From an uncultured Draconibacterium sp. (GTDB lineage: Bacteria > Bacteroidota > Bacteroidia > Bacteroidales > Prolixibacteraceae), in the NCBI RefSeq assembly GCF_963675585.1, contig NZ_OY776414.1:3513001-3577000 (forward strand): 64,000 nt of DNA, in the 5' to 3' direction. This document shows positions 37,600-46,183 of this stretch, in pieces. The notes under the pieces were generated by a model, which saw nothing but the letters and a program-made list of their open reading frames with translations, was not told where the DNA came from and searched no databases. The translations under genes and the position numbers were made by a program. Numbering within the stretch: position 1 is the first letter of the stretch; every line of letters begins with the position of its first letter.

Positions 37600-37974
37600 A
37601 TGAACAAATCATTATTTGAACGATTAGGAGGAAGAGATGGACTTACGAACATTGTTGATGATGTGGTTGAAAACCACATGAACAATCCGGCCATAAACTC
37701 CCGGTTTCTTCCATTTCGGGAAAATCCCGAGCGCATGGCAATTGTAAAACAACATACAATTGATTTTTTTAGTGCAGGTAGTGGCGGACCGGCAACTTAT
37801 ACAGGTAAAGATATGCCGGCTGCACATAAAGGAATGAACATTAGTCCCGCAGAATACATGCACGTTATCGACGATATTTTTACGGCACTCGACAAACATT
37901 CTATCGATGAAGAAACTAAAAAGGATGTCCTTTCTATTCTCTGGTCATTAAAAGGAATGATTATCGCTCACTAA
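37600..37974 (+). CDS. Group I truncated hemoglobin
   Basis: This 124-residue globin of the 2-over-2 fold starts SLFERLGGRDGLTNIVDDVV, the classical trHb entry. It has QHTIDFFSAGSGGPATYTGKD and the proximal histidine His76 in MPAAHKGMNIS. Such proteins bind O2 or NO and often detoxify NO. The pseudogene that follows is the remnant of an FAD-dependent oxidase, so the globin may once have had a redox partner encoded next to it. Confidence 0.92.
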   Translation: MNKSLFERLGGRDGLTNIVDDVVENHMNNPAINSRFLPFRENPERMAIVKQHTIDFFSAGSGGPATYTGKDMPAAHKGMNISPAEYMHVIDDIFTALDKHSIDEETKKDVLSILWSLKGMIIAH

Positions 37975-37999
37975 ACTTATTCATTTTTAATTATGCAAC

Positions 38000-38181
38000 A
38001 TGTCAAATCTAATAAACAAACTTTCCGATGAAACATTAGAAGGTTTTAAGGTCCAAATAAGGGGCGAAGTTATTCATCCTGATTGTTCCAATTACGATGA
38101 TGTAAGAAAAGTATACAACGGAATGATCCGCATAATTTATTTCGCGTAAATCAAAATATTTTACCGGCTGCAAGTTCATAA
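38000..38181 (+). pseudogene. FAD-linked oxidase (BBE type), internally deleted remnant
   Basis: The 5' part translates as MSNLINKLSDETLEGFKVQI, then RGEVIHPDCSNYDDVRKVYN and GMI, the usual N-terminus of FAD/FMN-containing oxidases. Another frame starting at GAT (38125) reads DPHNLFRVNQNILPAASS and stops at 38181, which is the typical BBE C-terminus. The two ends are fused at about 38121-38128 by an internal deletion, with a frame change (the segments are out of phase by 2). The middle of roughly 400 residues is missing. It follows the truncated globin by 25 bp. Confidence 0.85.
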
Positions 38182-38324
38182 CCAACTCAAAAAAAACGCT
38201 TATGAGAACTATTTATTTACACAAAAGACCGGAACAATTCGAATTCAATATCGTAAATATTACTGTAAAACTTATGAGCCCTTTTTGTACGCTGGTACAT
38301 TTTAAACACTTAATACTTAAAGTC

Positions 38325-38891
38325 ATGAAACTCAGAAAACTATTTTGGATTGGATTGCTATTGCTTCCATTATTAGCCTGCAACGATCCGGACAGAACAA
38401 TTGAAACCAACACCAAGTTACAATTCATTATTCCACTGAATTCGAATGCTGTGAGCAGCTCTGCTACCGGGAGTTATACGTTCTCGGGTTATGCCACTTT
38501 CTGTTTGGCAAATAAAGACAATGCACAAAGTTGCCCCGATAATATTCTCCAGATTTTACCCGGAAGCGGATCGGTTCTTTTAATTCCAAACATTGCCGGT
38601 GATGTTAATTCATTGCAATTGGTGTGGAGTTATGGCGAACAAAATTCGGATGAATTTATGGCACAAAGCGCAGTTGATTTAATGCCAATGATGACAAAGG
38701 CTGAACAGAATCTTGAAATCGACATTGATGATGTTTTTGTACCCATTATTTCAAAAATTGACGACAACCCTCACATTTACATCAAAGTAATGGTTTTGGG
38801 CGATGCCAACTTTGAAGTAAATTCGATAGCTGAAATGGAAATTCCAATCATAGTAGAACACGAAGTTTTGGAGGTAAGGTTTACATTATAA
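38325..38891 (+). CDS. Uncharacterised lipoprotein
   Basis: I chose the ATG at 38325, where the frame gives a lipoprotein signal (KLFWIGLLLLPLLAC, lipid Cys about 20); the longer frame upstream has no support. The 188-residue product is beta-rich after the signal (LQFIIPLNSNAVSSSATGSYTFSG), has Ser/Thr-rich strands, and no domain that I recognise. It is probably anchored at the envelope. It follows the FAD-oxidase remnant and precedes a PAS protein, with no known shared pathway. Confidence 0.65.
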   Translation: MKLRKLFWIGLLLLPLLACNDPDRTIETNTKLQFIIPLNSNAVSSSATGSYTFSGYATFCLANKDNAQSCPDNILQILPGSGSVLLIPNIAGDVNSLQLVWSYGEQNSDEFMAQSAVDLMPMMTKAEQNLEIDIDDVFVPIISKIDDNPHIYIKVMVLGDANFEVNSIAEMEIPIIVEHEVLEVRFTL

Positions 38892-39069
38892 CAAACTACG
38901 AACAAATACCCCCTTCTTTGTTCCTGCAAAAATTGTCAGCAGTGTGCCGCTTAGCAATTGCTTTGTATTTTATGCAGGAAACATTTTTGCTGTGTTAAGC
39001 TTTGTAAATACAGAATTGACTTGAGTTCTAATTTTTCTTAACTTTAAGAAAAACGCAAAACCCAAAACA

Positions 39070-39555
39070 ATGCAAACTCACAGAACAATGGCAAACCACA
39101 GCTTCGAAATGCTGGCTAACTCAAAAGATTTTTTATCCATCGTACTAAACAACATTAACAGCTGCGTACTATTGCTCGACAGGCATTTACAACTTCAAGC
39201 CTTTAACAATGCAATTCGAACTATATTTCCACACAATTCATCTGAAGACATACATTATATGCGCTGCGGAGAAGCCATTGGTTGCGCCTACCAGATTGAA
39301 GAAGCAAAGGATTGCGGTAAAACATCGAAATGTTCCACTTGCGAACTACGACTTGCCGGAATGGAGTCGTATTTAAACAACACCGAAATTTTAAGAGAAC
39401 ACATTGTACGACCATTTTTCAACCAAAACAAAGAACGCGAAATGAAAACCCTGCAATTTTCAACCCGAGGATTTCATTTCCTGCACGAAAGATATATTAT
39501 AATGATTATTGAAGATATTTCTGCATTTCAGAAAAATAGTACAGCAACGGCATAA
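39070..39555 (+). CDS. Stand-alone PAS-like protein with five-cysteine cluster
   Basis: This 161-residue protein has a PAS-like start (FLSIVLNNINSCVLLLDRHLQLQAFNNAI) and end (FHFLHERYIIMIIEDISAFQ). Between the strands five cysteines form C66-x5-C72-x9-C82-x5-C88-x2-C91. Cys patterns of this type (CGEAIGC...CGKTSKCSTC) recur in PAS sensors and could bind a metal, Fe-S or haem, but this is inference. There is no kinase, GGDEF or DNA-binding output domain, so it must act through a partner. An internal start at residue 7 (MANHSFEML) is also possible. Confidence 0.75.
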   Translation: MQTHRTMANHSFEMLANSKDFLSIVLNNINSCVLLLDRHLQLQAFNNAIRTIFPHNSSEDIHYMRCGEAIGCAYQIEEAKDCGKTSKCSTCELRLAGMESYLNNTEILREHIVRPFFNQNKEREMKTLQFSTRGFHFLHERYIIMIIEDISAFQKNSTATA

Positions 39556-39600
39556 CAATTCAATACCGATTTAGTGTCGCTAAACTTGTTGCAAATAAGA

Positions 39601-39628
39601 AAGCCATTCGAATTAAATCGAATGGCTT
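39601..39628. terminator. Bidirectional terminator between the PAS gene and secG
   Basis: AAGCCATTCGA (39601-39611) is perfectly complementary to TCGAATGGCTT (39618-39628). T and A runs flank it on both sides. Confidence 0.75.
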
Positions 39629-39652
39629 TTCATATATAATAGAATATCTCTC

Positions 39653-40015
39653 TTAGTTTTCGTCACCGTCATCAGCTGCAGGAGTTTCTTCAGCTGCTGC
39701 AGGAGCTGTAGTTGGGAACGATGGAACCTGAGTTGGATCAACTGCAGTTTCAATTTGTTCCTGAACACGACTTTGATCAACTCCGTCTTGCGCACGTGGA
39801 ATAAAACCTGCACCTACTACTGATAAAAACAATAAAGCACCTGCTAAAAACCATGTGCCTTTTTCAAGAAAATCGGTTGTTTTACGCACACCCATTACCT
39901 GGCCCGACGACTGGAAGTTACTAGCCAAACCTCCACCTTTTGAATTTTGCACCAATACAATTAGTACCAAAAGGACACACACGATCAATAATAAAACGGT
40001 GATTAAAATATACAT
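39653..40015 (-). CDS. secG: Preprotein translocase subunit SecG
   Basis: This 120-residue protein has two transmembrane segments (about 2-22 and 55-72) joined by the typical VLVQNSKGGGLASNF loop. The C-terminal tail is acidic and alanine-rich, longer than in E. coli SecG but normal for Bacteroidota. SecG assists SecYE during protein export. It is the last gene of a four-gene minus-strand unit with a TPR-like gene, lptE and a sigma-54 activator, each separated by only 2-6 bp. Confidence 0.92.
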   Translation of the reverse strand: MYILITVLLLIVCVLLVLIVLVQNSKGGGLASNFQSSGQVMGVRKTTDFLEKGTWFLAGALLFLSVVGAGFIPRAQDGVDQSRVQEQIETAVDPTQVPSFPTTAPAAAEETPAADDGDEN

Positions 40016-40021
40016 CTTCTT

Positions 40022-40609
40022 CTAATTATTATTCTTTAATACTTCAATTTCTTTAATACGGGCTGCAAAGTAAACACTTTTTTCCGGATATTTCAAACTT
40101 AATTTTTGATAGGCACGTTGTGCTTTTTCGTAGTTTTTTTGCTGAAAATAAATTGAGGCCAGTGTTTCGGTTATTATTTCATCATTTTCGGCCACCGATT
40201 TTTCGATAAGCTCCTTATTTTCAACACTATCCAAAACATCCGATTTTTTTCGAATAACGGACGAACCGGAGTTTAAAAACCGATCAATTAACGAGTCGCT
40301 TGCCGAAGTTTCACCTTCCAACTGGTACAAAGAGCTTGCAGCTTTTAGTTTTTCGATACTTGGTTGCTGTGCAGGAAGTTCAGAATTTAAAAATCGGAAC
40401 AGATTTTTTCGTTCGGGAACCATTACAGCCACTTTTTTAAGCACGGTTTCGTAAGCCGGATCATTGCAATTTTTTAAATTTTTCAGATACAACATCCAGC
40501 CAGCCTGAAACCATGGAAATTCTTCAGTAATATTTTTTAAACCTTCCAGTGTCTGCTCGTTCAAACTGTCGGCATTCTGCAAATGAGTATAAAATTGCTC
40601 TTTATCCAT
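40022..40609 (-). CDS. Uncharacterised TPR-like protein in the secG/lptE operon
   Basis: This is a 195-residue helical protein. The N-terminal half (FPWFQAGWMLYLKNLKNCND) and the C-terminal half (ETLASIYFQQKNYEKAQRAY, then LSLKYPEKS) look like TPR-type repeats. It has no signal peptide. Its position between lptE and secG (2 and 6 bp gaps) is common in Bacteroidota, which suggests a link to the envelope. No specific function is supported. Confidence 0.7.
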   Translation of the reverse strand: MDKEQFYTHLQNADSLNEQTLEGLKNITEEFPWFQAGWMLYLKNLKNCNDPAYETVLKKVAVMVPERKNLFRFLNSELPAQQPSIEKLKAASSLYQLEGETSASDSLIDRFLNSGSSVIRKKSDVLDSVENKELIEKSVAENDEIITETLASIYFQQKNYEKAQRAYQKLSLKYPEKSVYFAARIKEIEVLKNNN

Positions 40610-40611
40610 TT

Positions 40612-41127
40612 TTACCAGTTTGCAATTGATGCATTAAAAATATCATCGTTTAGTTTATCAATAATCTCAGCGGTCAGCTCGTCTTCCACACTACTAATTG
40701 GTAAACTACTGTCAAAATCTTCGTAGGCTGAAAATGAAGTTTCAAAACTATCTTCCGGAACTTTATTGTTTGTGTATTTTACTTTTACAGTAATGGTTAA
40801 ACGTGTTTGTGCTGCAAGATCTTCCTTTTGAATTGACATCGGACGAAACTCATAACCGGTTATCTGACCTTCAAACTCAATGTCTCCATTTTCGGAGATT
40901 TCGTTTAAAGATGTTTGGCGTTGCAATTTTTCGCGTAACTGTTCGGTAAAACTCTGGCTCAGGGTAGGATTAATCAGTCTGGCACGGTTCGGAAAATAAT
41001 AAACCGTAAAGGTTTTTTCCAATACCATGGGTTTCGATCCGGTAAAATTATACTTCACCTGACACGATGAGAGCAGCAGTATTCCTAACAAAACCGCAAT
41101 GGAAAAACTAACAATTCGTTTTAACAT
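40612..41127 (-). CDS. lptE: LptE-family outer-membrane LPS assembly lipoprotein
   Basis: This 171-residue lipoprotein (lipobox near LLLSSC, Cys22) carries the LptE family pattern (PNRARLINPTLSQSFTEQLR, later LTITVKVKYTNNK and the final helix LTAEIIDKLNDDIF). LptE plugs LptD and places LPS in the outer leaflet. In Bacteroidota the gene is often annotated 'LptE family' on weak sequence identity, which is the case here. It sits between the sigma-54 activator gene and a TPR-like gene. Confidence 0.8.
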   Translation of the reverse strand: MLKRIVSFSIAVLLGILLLSSCQVKYNFTGSKPMVLEKTFTVYYFPNRARLINPTLSQSFTEQLREKLQRQTSLNEISENGDIEFEGQITGYEFRPMSIQKEDLAAQTRLTITVKVKYTNNKVPEDSFETSFSAYEDFDSSLPISSVEDELTAEIIDKLNDDIFNASIANW

Positions 41128-41130
41128 ACA

Positions 41131-42363
41131 CTATCCATTTATTTCGTATTCTTTAATCTTTCGGTACAGTGTTCGTTCCGAAATTCCAAGTTCCTGAGCT
41201 GCATATTTTCTTTTTCCCCGGTGTTTTTCCAAAGCCTTTTTTATGAGCTCAATTTCTTTATCGGCCAAAGAAAGTGATTCTTCTACGAATTCTTCTGTAT
41301 CCTGAATATTTTCTTTGTCAACCGGAGTAATGTGTATCGGATTTGATACCGGTTCTTTCGGCACAAAATTACCATCGTCGGTATTGTATAAATTCCTGAA
41401 AATCTGTGCCTGATCGCCTGTAATCGGAGTATCTCGGGTTTCCATTAAATCGAGCACCAGCTTTTTTAATTCCGTCATGTCGTTTTTCATATCGAAAAGC
41501 ACTTTGTACAGAATTTCGCGTTCGTTGGCAAATGATTTATTTTCTTCCGTTTTTGAAAAAACGGCAGGCAAATTTTTAGAACCATCGGCGGGCAAATAGT
41601 TTCGCAACACATCTCCTGTTATTTCACGTTCCTGCTCAATAATTGAAATTTGCTCGGTAATGTTCTTCAGCTGCCTTATGTTTCCCGGCCAGCGGTAGTG
41701 CACCAAAACAGTTCGGGCTTCATCGCTTAACCGAACCGGTGGCATCCGGTATTTTTCGGCAAAATCACGTGCAAATTTCCGAAACAATAAATTTATATCG
41801 TCGGCTCGCTCGCGCAAGGGTAAAACAGAAATGGGCAAAGTATTTAATCGGTAATACAAGTCTTCCCTGAATTTACCCTCTTCAATGGCGACCGGAATAT
41901 TTACATTGGTGGCGGCAATTACACGTACATTGGTTTTTATAACCTGCGACGATCCCACCTTAATAAACTCGCCCGTTTCGAGCACACGTAACAAACGTGC
42001 CTGTGTCGACATGGGCAATTCGCCAATTTCATCTAAAAAAATAGTTCCGCCATCGGCTTCCTGAAAATAACCTTTTCGGTCGGCCAATGCGCCTGTAAAT
42101 GCGCCTTTCTCGTGGCCAAACAATTCCGAATCAATCGTTCCCTCGGGAATTGCGCCACAGTTTACGGCAATGTATTTTCCATGTTTCCGGCTTGAAAACT
42201 GATGAATAATCTGCGGAAATATTTCCTTACCTACACCACTTTCGCCGGTAACCAAAACAGATAAATCGGTTGGGGCGACTTGCACCGCAACTTCAATCGC
42301 CCGGTTTAATCCGGCAGTGTTTCCTACAATTTCAAACCTTTGTTTTATAGCTTGTACATCCAT
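41131..42363 (-). CDS. Sigma-54-dependent transcriptional activator without receiver domain
   Basis: I chose the ATG at 42363 (MDVQAIKQRF). The 410-residue product has an AAA+ sigma-54 interaction domain (about 10-240) with Walker A GESGVGKE, the sigma-54 contact motif GAFTGA, and Walker B GGTIFLDEIGE. A C-terminal Fis-type HTH is present (ALEKHRGKRKYAAQELGISE). It lacks a receiver or other N-terminal sensor domain, so activity is probably controlled by level or by a partner. It is the first gene of the lptE-TPR-secG operon. Sigma-54 targets were not identified. Confidence 0.92.
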   Translation of the reverse strand: MDVQAIKQRFEIVGNTAGLNRAIEVAVQVAPTDLSVLVTGESGVGKEIFPQIIHQFSSRKHGKYIAVNCGAIPEGTIDSELFGHEKGAFTGALADRKGYFQEADGGTIFLDEIGELPMSTQARLLRVLETGEFIKVGSSQVIKTNVRVIAATNVNIPVAIEEGKFREDLYYRLNTLPISVLPLRERADDINLLFRKFARDFAEKYRMPPVRLSDEARTVLVHYRWPGNIRQLKNITEQISIIEQEREITGDVLRNYLPADGSKNLPAVFSKTEENKSFANEREILYKVLFDMKNDMTELKKLVLDLMETRDTPITGDQAQIFRNLYNTDDGNFVPKEPVSNPIHITPVDKENIQDTEEFVEESLSLADKEIELIKKALEKHRGKRKYAAQELGISERTLYRKIKEYEING

Positions 42364-42488
42364 GTTTGTCGATATCAAGAATTTGCAAATTTACAATTTT
42401 TCGCTGTCTAAGAGAATTAGTGGCTTATAATTAAGTTTTTTTATTGTTTTTATGCCGTACTACAAGAGGATTTAAATGATAAAAGCTT

Positions 42489-42520
42489 TTGTCAGAATCT
42501 GTTTATGATTGTTATATTTG
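42489..42520 (+). promoter_or_regulatory. Bacteroidota-type promoter of kdsB
   Basis: TTG (42489-42491), a 21-bp spacer and TATATTTG (42513-42520) form a good -33/-7 pair. The -7 box lies 61 bp before the kdsB start. Confidence 0.65.
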
Positions 42521-42581
42521 ACCTTTGAAATGAAGTTAGCGAGTCCGCCTCGCAATCTTTAACGACTCTAATTTTTTTGTT

Positions 42582-43316
42582 ATGAAATTTGTTGGAATAA
42601 TTCCCGCCCGTTATGAATCGACCCGTTTCCCGGGAAAACCGTTGGTAATGATAAAAAACAAACCAATGATACAGTGGGTATACGAAAATGCATTAAAAGC
42701 GCTGGATGAAGTAGTTGTTGCCACCGATGACGACCGGATTTTTGATGCGGTAAAATCATTTGAAGGCAAGGTGGTAAAAACACTTGCAACACACCAAAGC
42801 GGTACCGACCGCTGCGCCGAAGCTGCAGAACAAATTTCAGACACTACAAACTTCGATGTGGTAATCAACATTCAAGGCGACGAACCATTTATTCAGGCAG
42901 ATCAAATTGAACTGTTAAAGTCGTGTTTTAAATCGGATGCAGAAATTGCAACACTGGTAAAAAAAATAAATTCCACCGAAGAGCTTTTTAATCCAAACAG
43001 GCCCAAAGTAGTTGTCGACGAAAACGACAACGCACTTTATTTTAGCCGCTCTCCCATTCCTTATATTCGTGGCACTGAAGAAAATAACTGGTTAAGTAAA
43101 AATACTTTTTGGGCGCACATTGGCATGTACGCATTTAAAGCCGAAGTGCTTCAGAACATTACAAAATTAAAACAGGGAAAACTTGAACTGGCCGAATCGC
43201 TGGAGCAGTTGCGCTGGCTCGAAAACGGATATAAAATTAAAACAGCCGAAACGCATTCACAATCCATTGGGATTGATACGCCGGAGGATTTGCAGGCTGC
43301 CTTAAAACTTTTCTAA
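42582..43316 (+). CDS. kdsB: 3-deoxy-manno-octulosonate cytidylyltransferase (CMP-KDO synthetase)
   Basis: This 244-residue enzyme starts FVGIIPARYESTRFPGKPL, the nucleotide-binding signature of KdsB, and has VINIQGDEPFIQADQIELL with the catalytic Asp. It activates KDO with CTP for the inner core of LPS. Length and motifs are normal. It is divergent from the sigma-54/lptE/secG operon, whose product LptE also serves LPS, so the two sides of this region share a pathway. Confidence 0.96.
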   Translation: MKFVGIIPARYESTRFPGKPLVMIKNKPMIQWVYENALKALDEVVVATDDDRIFDAVKSFEGKVVKTLATHQSGTDRCAEAAEQISDTTNFDVVINIQGDEPFIQADQIELLKSCFKSDAEIATLVKKINSTEELFNPNRPKVVVDENDNALYFSRSPIPYIRGTEENNWLSKNTFWAHIGMYAFKAEVLQNITKLKQGKLELAESLEQLRWLENGYKIKTAETHSQSIGIDTPEDLQAALKLF

Positions 43317-43497
43317 GCTCGTTTACAAATTACGTATACAAAATAGACCTGTTGGTTAGTAAATAGGCAATTCAAAAACCAAAAGAAGAATAAAATCAAA
43401 ACTTGCATTTTCGTTAAAAGAAAACAAATCCTTTACTCAACTAAAATGCTTCAATGGTGTTATGTTAAAACCAAGCAAAAGAATGCCTATTTAAAAA

Positions 43498-45300
43498 ATG
43501 AAACCGGTTAATAATTCAACACTACCGCACACCGAGAAATCGATTGCTGTTCTGCCATTTGTTAACATGAGCGCGGATGCAGACAATGAATATTTCAGTG
43601 ATGGAATAACTGAAGAAATAATTAATGCACTAACAAAAATTTCGGAATTGAAAGTTATTGCCCGAACTTCGTCGTTTGCCTTTAAAGGTAAAAATGTTGA
43701 TGTACGTGAAATTGCACAACAACTTGGTGTTTCGTCGGTATTGGAGGGCAGTGTGCGGAAAGCCAATAATCGTGTACGTATTACTGCGCAATTAATAAAC
43801 GCCTCAGATGGCACCCATTTTTGGTCGAAAAACTTCGATCGTGAAATGGAAGATATTTTTGCACTTCAGGATGAAATAAGTTTGCTGATTGCAAATCAGA
43901 TCCGGGAAAACTTTGGTCATTTTAACATTCAGGAGCACCTGGTTAACGAAGCTACCAAAAGTGTAAACGCCTACAAACTGTTTTTAAAAGGCCATTTTTA
44001 TCAATTAAAATGGGATGCCGACTCGATTAAAACTGCAGCAGAACATTACGAGGCCTCCATTCTGCACGATCCCAAATTTGCACGTTCGTATTACGGATTG
44101 GTGCAAAGTTACGGGCTAATGGCAGCCTGGGGATACATGCCTGCCGAAGAAGGTTTTTCGAAAGCCATCGAAAATTTTATGATTGCAAGCGACCTCGACA
44201 AAACATTACCCGAATACGGCCAATCGTTTATTGGAAAAACATTTTGGATGGAGTGGGATTTTCAGGCCACCTACAACCAGCTGGTAAATACTTTAACTCA
44301 ATACCCAAAATACACCGACGGACTGGAAGCAATGGCCGAGCTGTTTATTGCTCACGGCGAATGGGAGAAAGCAGAAAGCTACATTAAAAGAGCGATGGAT
44401 GTTGATCCGCTATCGGCCAACCATTTTTACACGCTTGCCCACATTAATTACTATCAAAAAAAATTCGATCAGGCACTAACTTTTGTCGAAAAATCGCTGG
44501 CCATAAATCCGGAGTTTATTTTAGCCTGCGAACTAAAAACTCTTTGTCTCATTTGGCTAAACAAACAGGATGAATTTGATACGTTCGTTGCTGAAAATTC
44601 AGATTCCGCACTTCATAACCTGTATTTTGAAGTAATAAACAACAACAAAAAAACACTGTCTGAAGCAACAATCAAAGCATGGATAAATGTTGCAAACGAT
44701 AAAAAACAAATGGTTCCGTACGAATTATTTATTCTTGCCAATACCAATCATAAAAATGAAGCACTTGAAATATTAAAACAATACATTGCCCAAAAGCGCG
44801 GACAAATTATCAATTTCAGACATGATCCATCGCTTGAAAGTTTAAAAACATTGGCAGACTTTAATCAGCTGCACATTTCAAATCTTATCATTCCGGCCCA
44901 AGAAAACAATACCGCAGCAAACAGGATTGAACCACAAGCAAACTCATCGGAGCTTGATGAGCAAATGAAAAGGTTGTTGCAATTTATTGAAGACGAAAAG
45001 CCATTTCTCGATGCACAACTTAGCCTGAGTAGTCTGGCACAAAGTATTCAGCTTCACCCCAACAAACTATCGTATTTAATCAACGAAAAAAACAGCATAA
45101 ATTTTAATGAATTTATCAATCAGTTTCGTCTCGATTATTTTAAAACAGTGGCCTTAAATCCGAAATATAGCCACCTTACTTTATTGGGGCTGGCTTACGA
45201 AAGTGGTTTTAATTCAAAATCGGTATTTAATTCGTACTTCAAAAAAAAGGAAGGAATTACTCCCGGAATGTGGATTAAACAGACCCCTAAAGGCAAATAA
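43498..45300 (+). CDS. TolB-like/TPR/AraC one-component regulator
   Basis: This is a 600-residue protein. Residues about 14-125 form the TolB-like (FlgO-type) domain found before TPRs in cyclases and CadC-like regulators (SIAVLPFVNMSADADNEYFS, then GVSSVLEGSVRKANNRVRIT). Residues about 150-420 are TPR-like helical repeats (AESYIKRAMDVDPLSANHFY). Residues about 490-595 are an AraC-type HTH domain (LGLAYESGFNSKSVFNSYFK). No membrane segment is visible, so it appears cytoplasmic. It is likely a regulator whose TPRs sense a partner. It precedes an outer-membrane barrel gene and a run of hydrolases. Confidence 0.88.
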   Translation: MKPVNNSTLPHTEKSIAVLPFVNMSADADNEYFSDGITEEIINALTKISELKVIARTSSFAFKGKNVDVREIAQQLGVSSVLEGSVRKANNRVRITAQLINASDGTHFWSKNFDREMEDIFALQDEISLLIANQIRENFGHFNIQEHLVNEATKSVNAYKLFLKGHFYQLKWDADSIKTAAEHYEASILHDPKFARSYYGLVQSYGLMAAWGYMPAEEGFSKAIENFMIASDLDKTLPEYGQSFIGKTFWMEWDFQATYNQLVNTLTQYPKYTDGLEAMAELFIAHGEWEKAESYIKRAMDVDPLSANHFYTLAHINYYQKKFDQALTFVEKSLAINPEFILACELKTLCLIWLNKQDEFDTFVAENSDSALHNLYFEVINNNKKTLSEATIKAWINVANDKKQMVPYELFILANTNHKNEALEILKQYIAQKRGQIINFRHDPSLESLKTLADFNQLHISNLIIPAQENNTAANRIEPQANSSELDEQMKRLLQFIEDEKPFLDAQLSLSSLAQSIQLHPNKLSYLINEKNSINFNEFINQFRLDYFKTVALNPKYSHLTLLGLAYESGFNSKSVFNSYFKKKEGITPGMWIKQTPKGK

Positions 45301-45485
45301 AAACAGAATCACTGTACTATTTTCTTAAGTTCTGAATTTCATCAAAGTCCGAAATCTCACAAAAAGGTATGAAAATATAAACCCGGACGATTGACTCTTT
45401 TATTCGCTTCATCTTTGCATCGTCAACAATTAAAAACGAAAACAGAGAACACAAATTAAAAGTGAATTCAAAAAAGTTAAACAAG

Positions 45486-46133
45486 ATGAAAACAAAAACA
45501 TTTTTTAGAAAAATCAAAAGACTGACTTATTCAGCCGCAATTATTATTCCAGTTTTAACTGCAGGAAATGCAAGTGCCCAAAGCCATGAAAAAATGTCGA
45601 AAGGTGAATCGGAGAAACCGGCAAAAGAGTTTAAAAATGCCATTAATGTATGCCCGGGCGGAATTGCCTTTGGATTTTATTCGGCAAACGTTGAGCATTT
45701 ATTTGGCAAACACCACGGACTAGTTTTACGAGGCGACTTAGAGACCATTCCGAAAACTTACTCGGATGCAAAAATCGACGCCAGCGGGAAAGCAGTAATT
45801 TTAAATTACAGGTACCACTTTGGCGAAGGATTGAACTCGTTTTATGCCGGTGCCTATACCCGTTACCGAAAAATCAAAGGCGATGGAGCTTTGGATACGG
45901 GAGATTTCGATTTCAAACTACCTGAGTGTACGCTTGGCTTGAATGTGGGGAAACGCTGGATTTGGGACAGTGGGTTCACCTTGAACTTTGCCCTTGGATA
46001 TGGCTATGCTTACGACGAATTAAAAGTAAATAATTCGAGCCAGGCTGCACTCGATGCCATTGATGTCTTCCGCGATGATTATACCTTTATGAACGGATTT
46101 CTTGGCGAATTTTCAATCGGTTATGCTTTTTAA
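45486..46133 (+). CDS. Outer-membrane beta-barrel protein
   Basis: I chose the ATG at 45486 (MKTKTFFRKIKRL), which gives a signal peptide ending near NASAQS. The 215-residue product has alternating polar/aromatic strands (GIAFGFYSANVEHLF, AVILNYRYHFGE, FYAGAYTRYRKI) and a C-terminal phenylalanine (SIGYAF), as in outer-membrane barrels of the OmpA/PorT-like size. The function is unknown. It lies between the TolB-like/TPR/AraC regulator and a serine hydrolase on the same strand. Confidence 0.82.
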   Translation: MKTKTFFRKIKRLTYSAAIIIPVLTAGNASAQSHEKMSKGESEKPAKEFKNAINVCPGGIAFGFYSANVEHLFGKHHGLVLRGDLETIPKTYSDAKIDASGKAVILNYRYHFGEGLNSFYAGAYTRYRKIKGDGALDTGDFDFKLPECTLGLNVGKRWIWDSGFTLNFALGYGYAYDELKVNNSSQAALDAIDVFRDDYTFMNGFLGEFSIGYAF

Positions 46134-46183
46134 ATCAGTCAGAATATTGTATTATTCCGTTTTGACACCATTAAACAACACAA

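Noticed and set aside
37600-38181. Possible prophage or defence locus around the globin
   Set aside because: No integrase, restriction or CRISPR genes are present; the fragments are those of an FAD oxidase.
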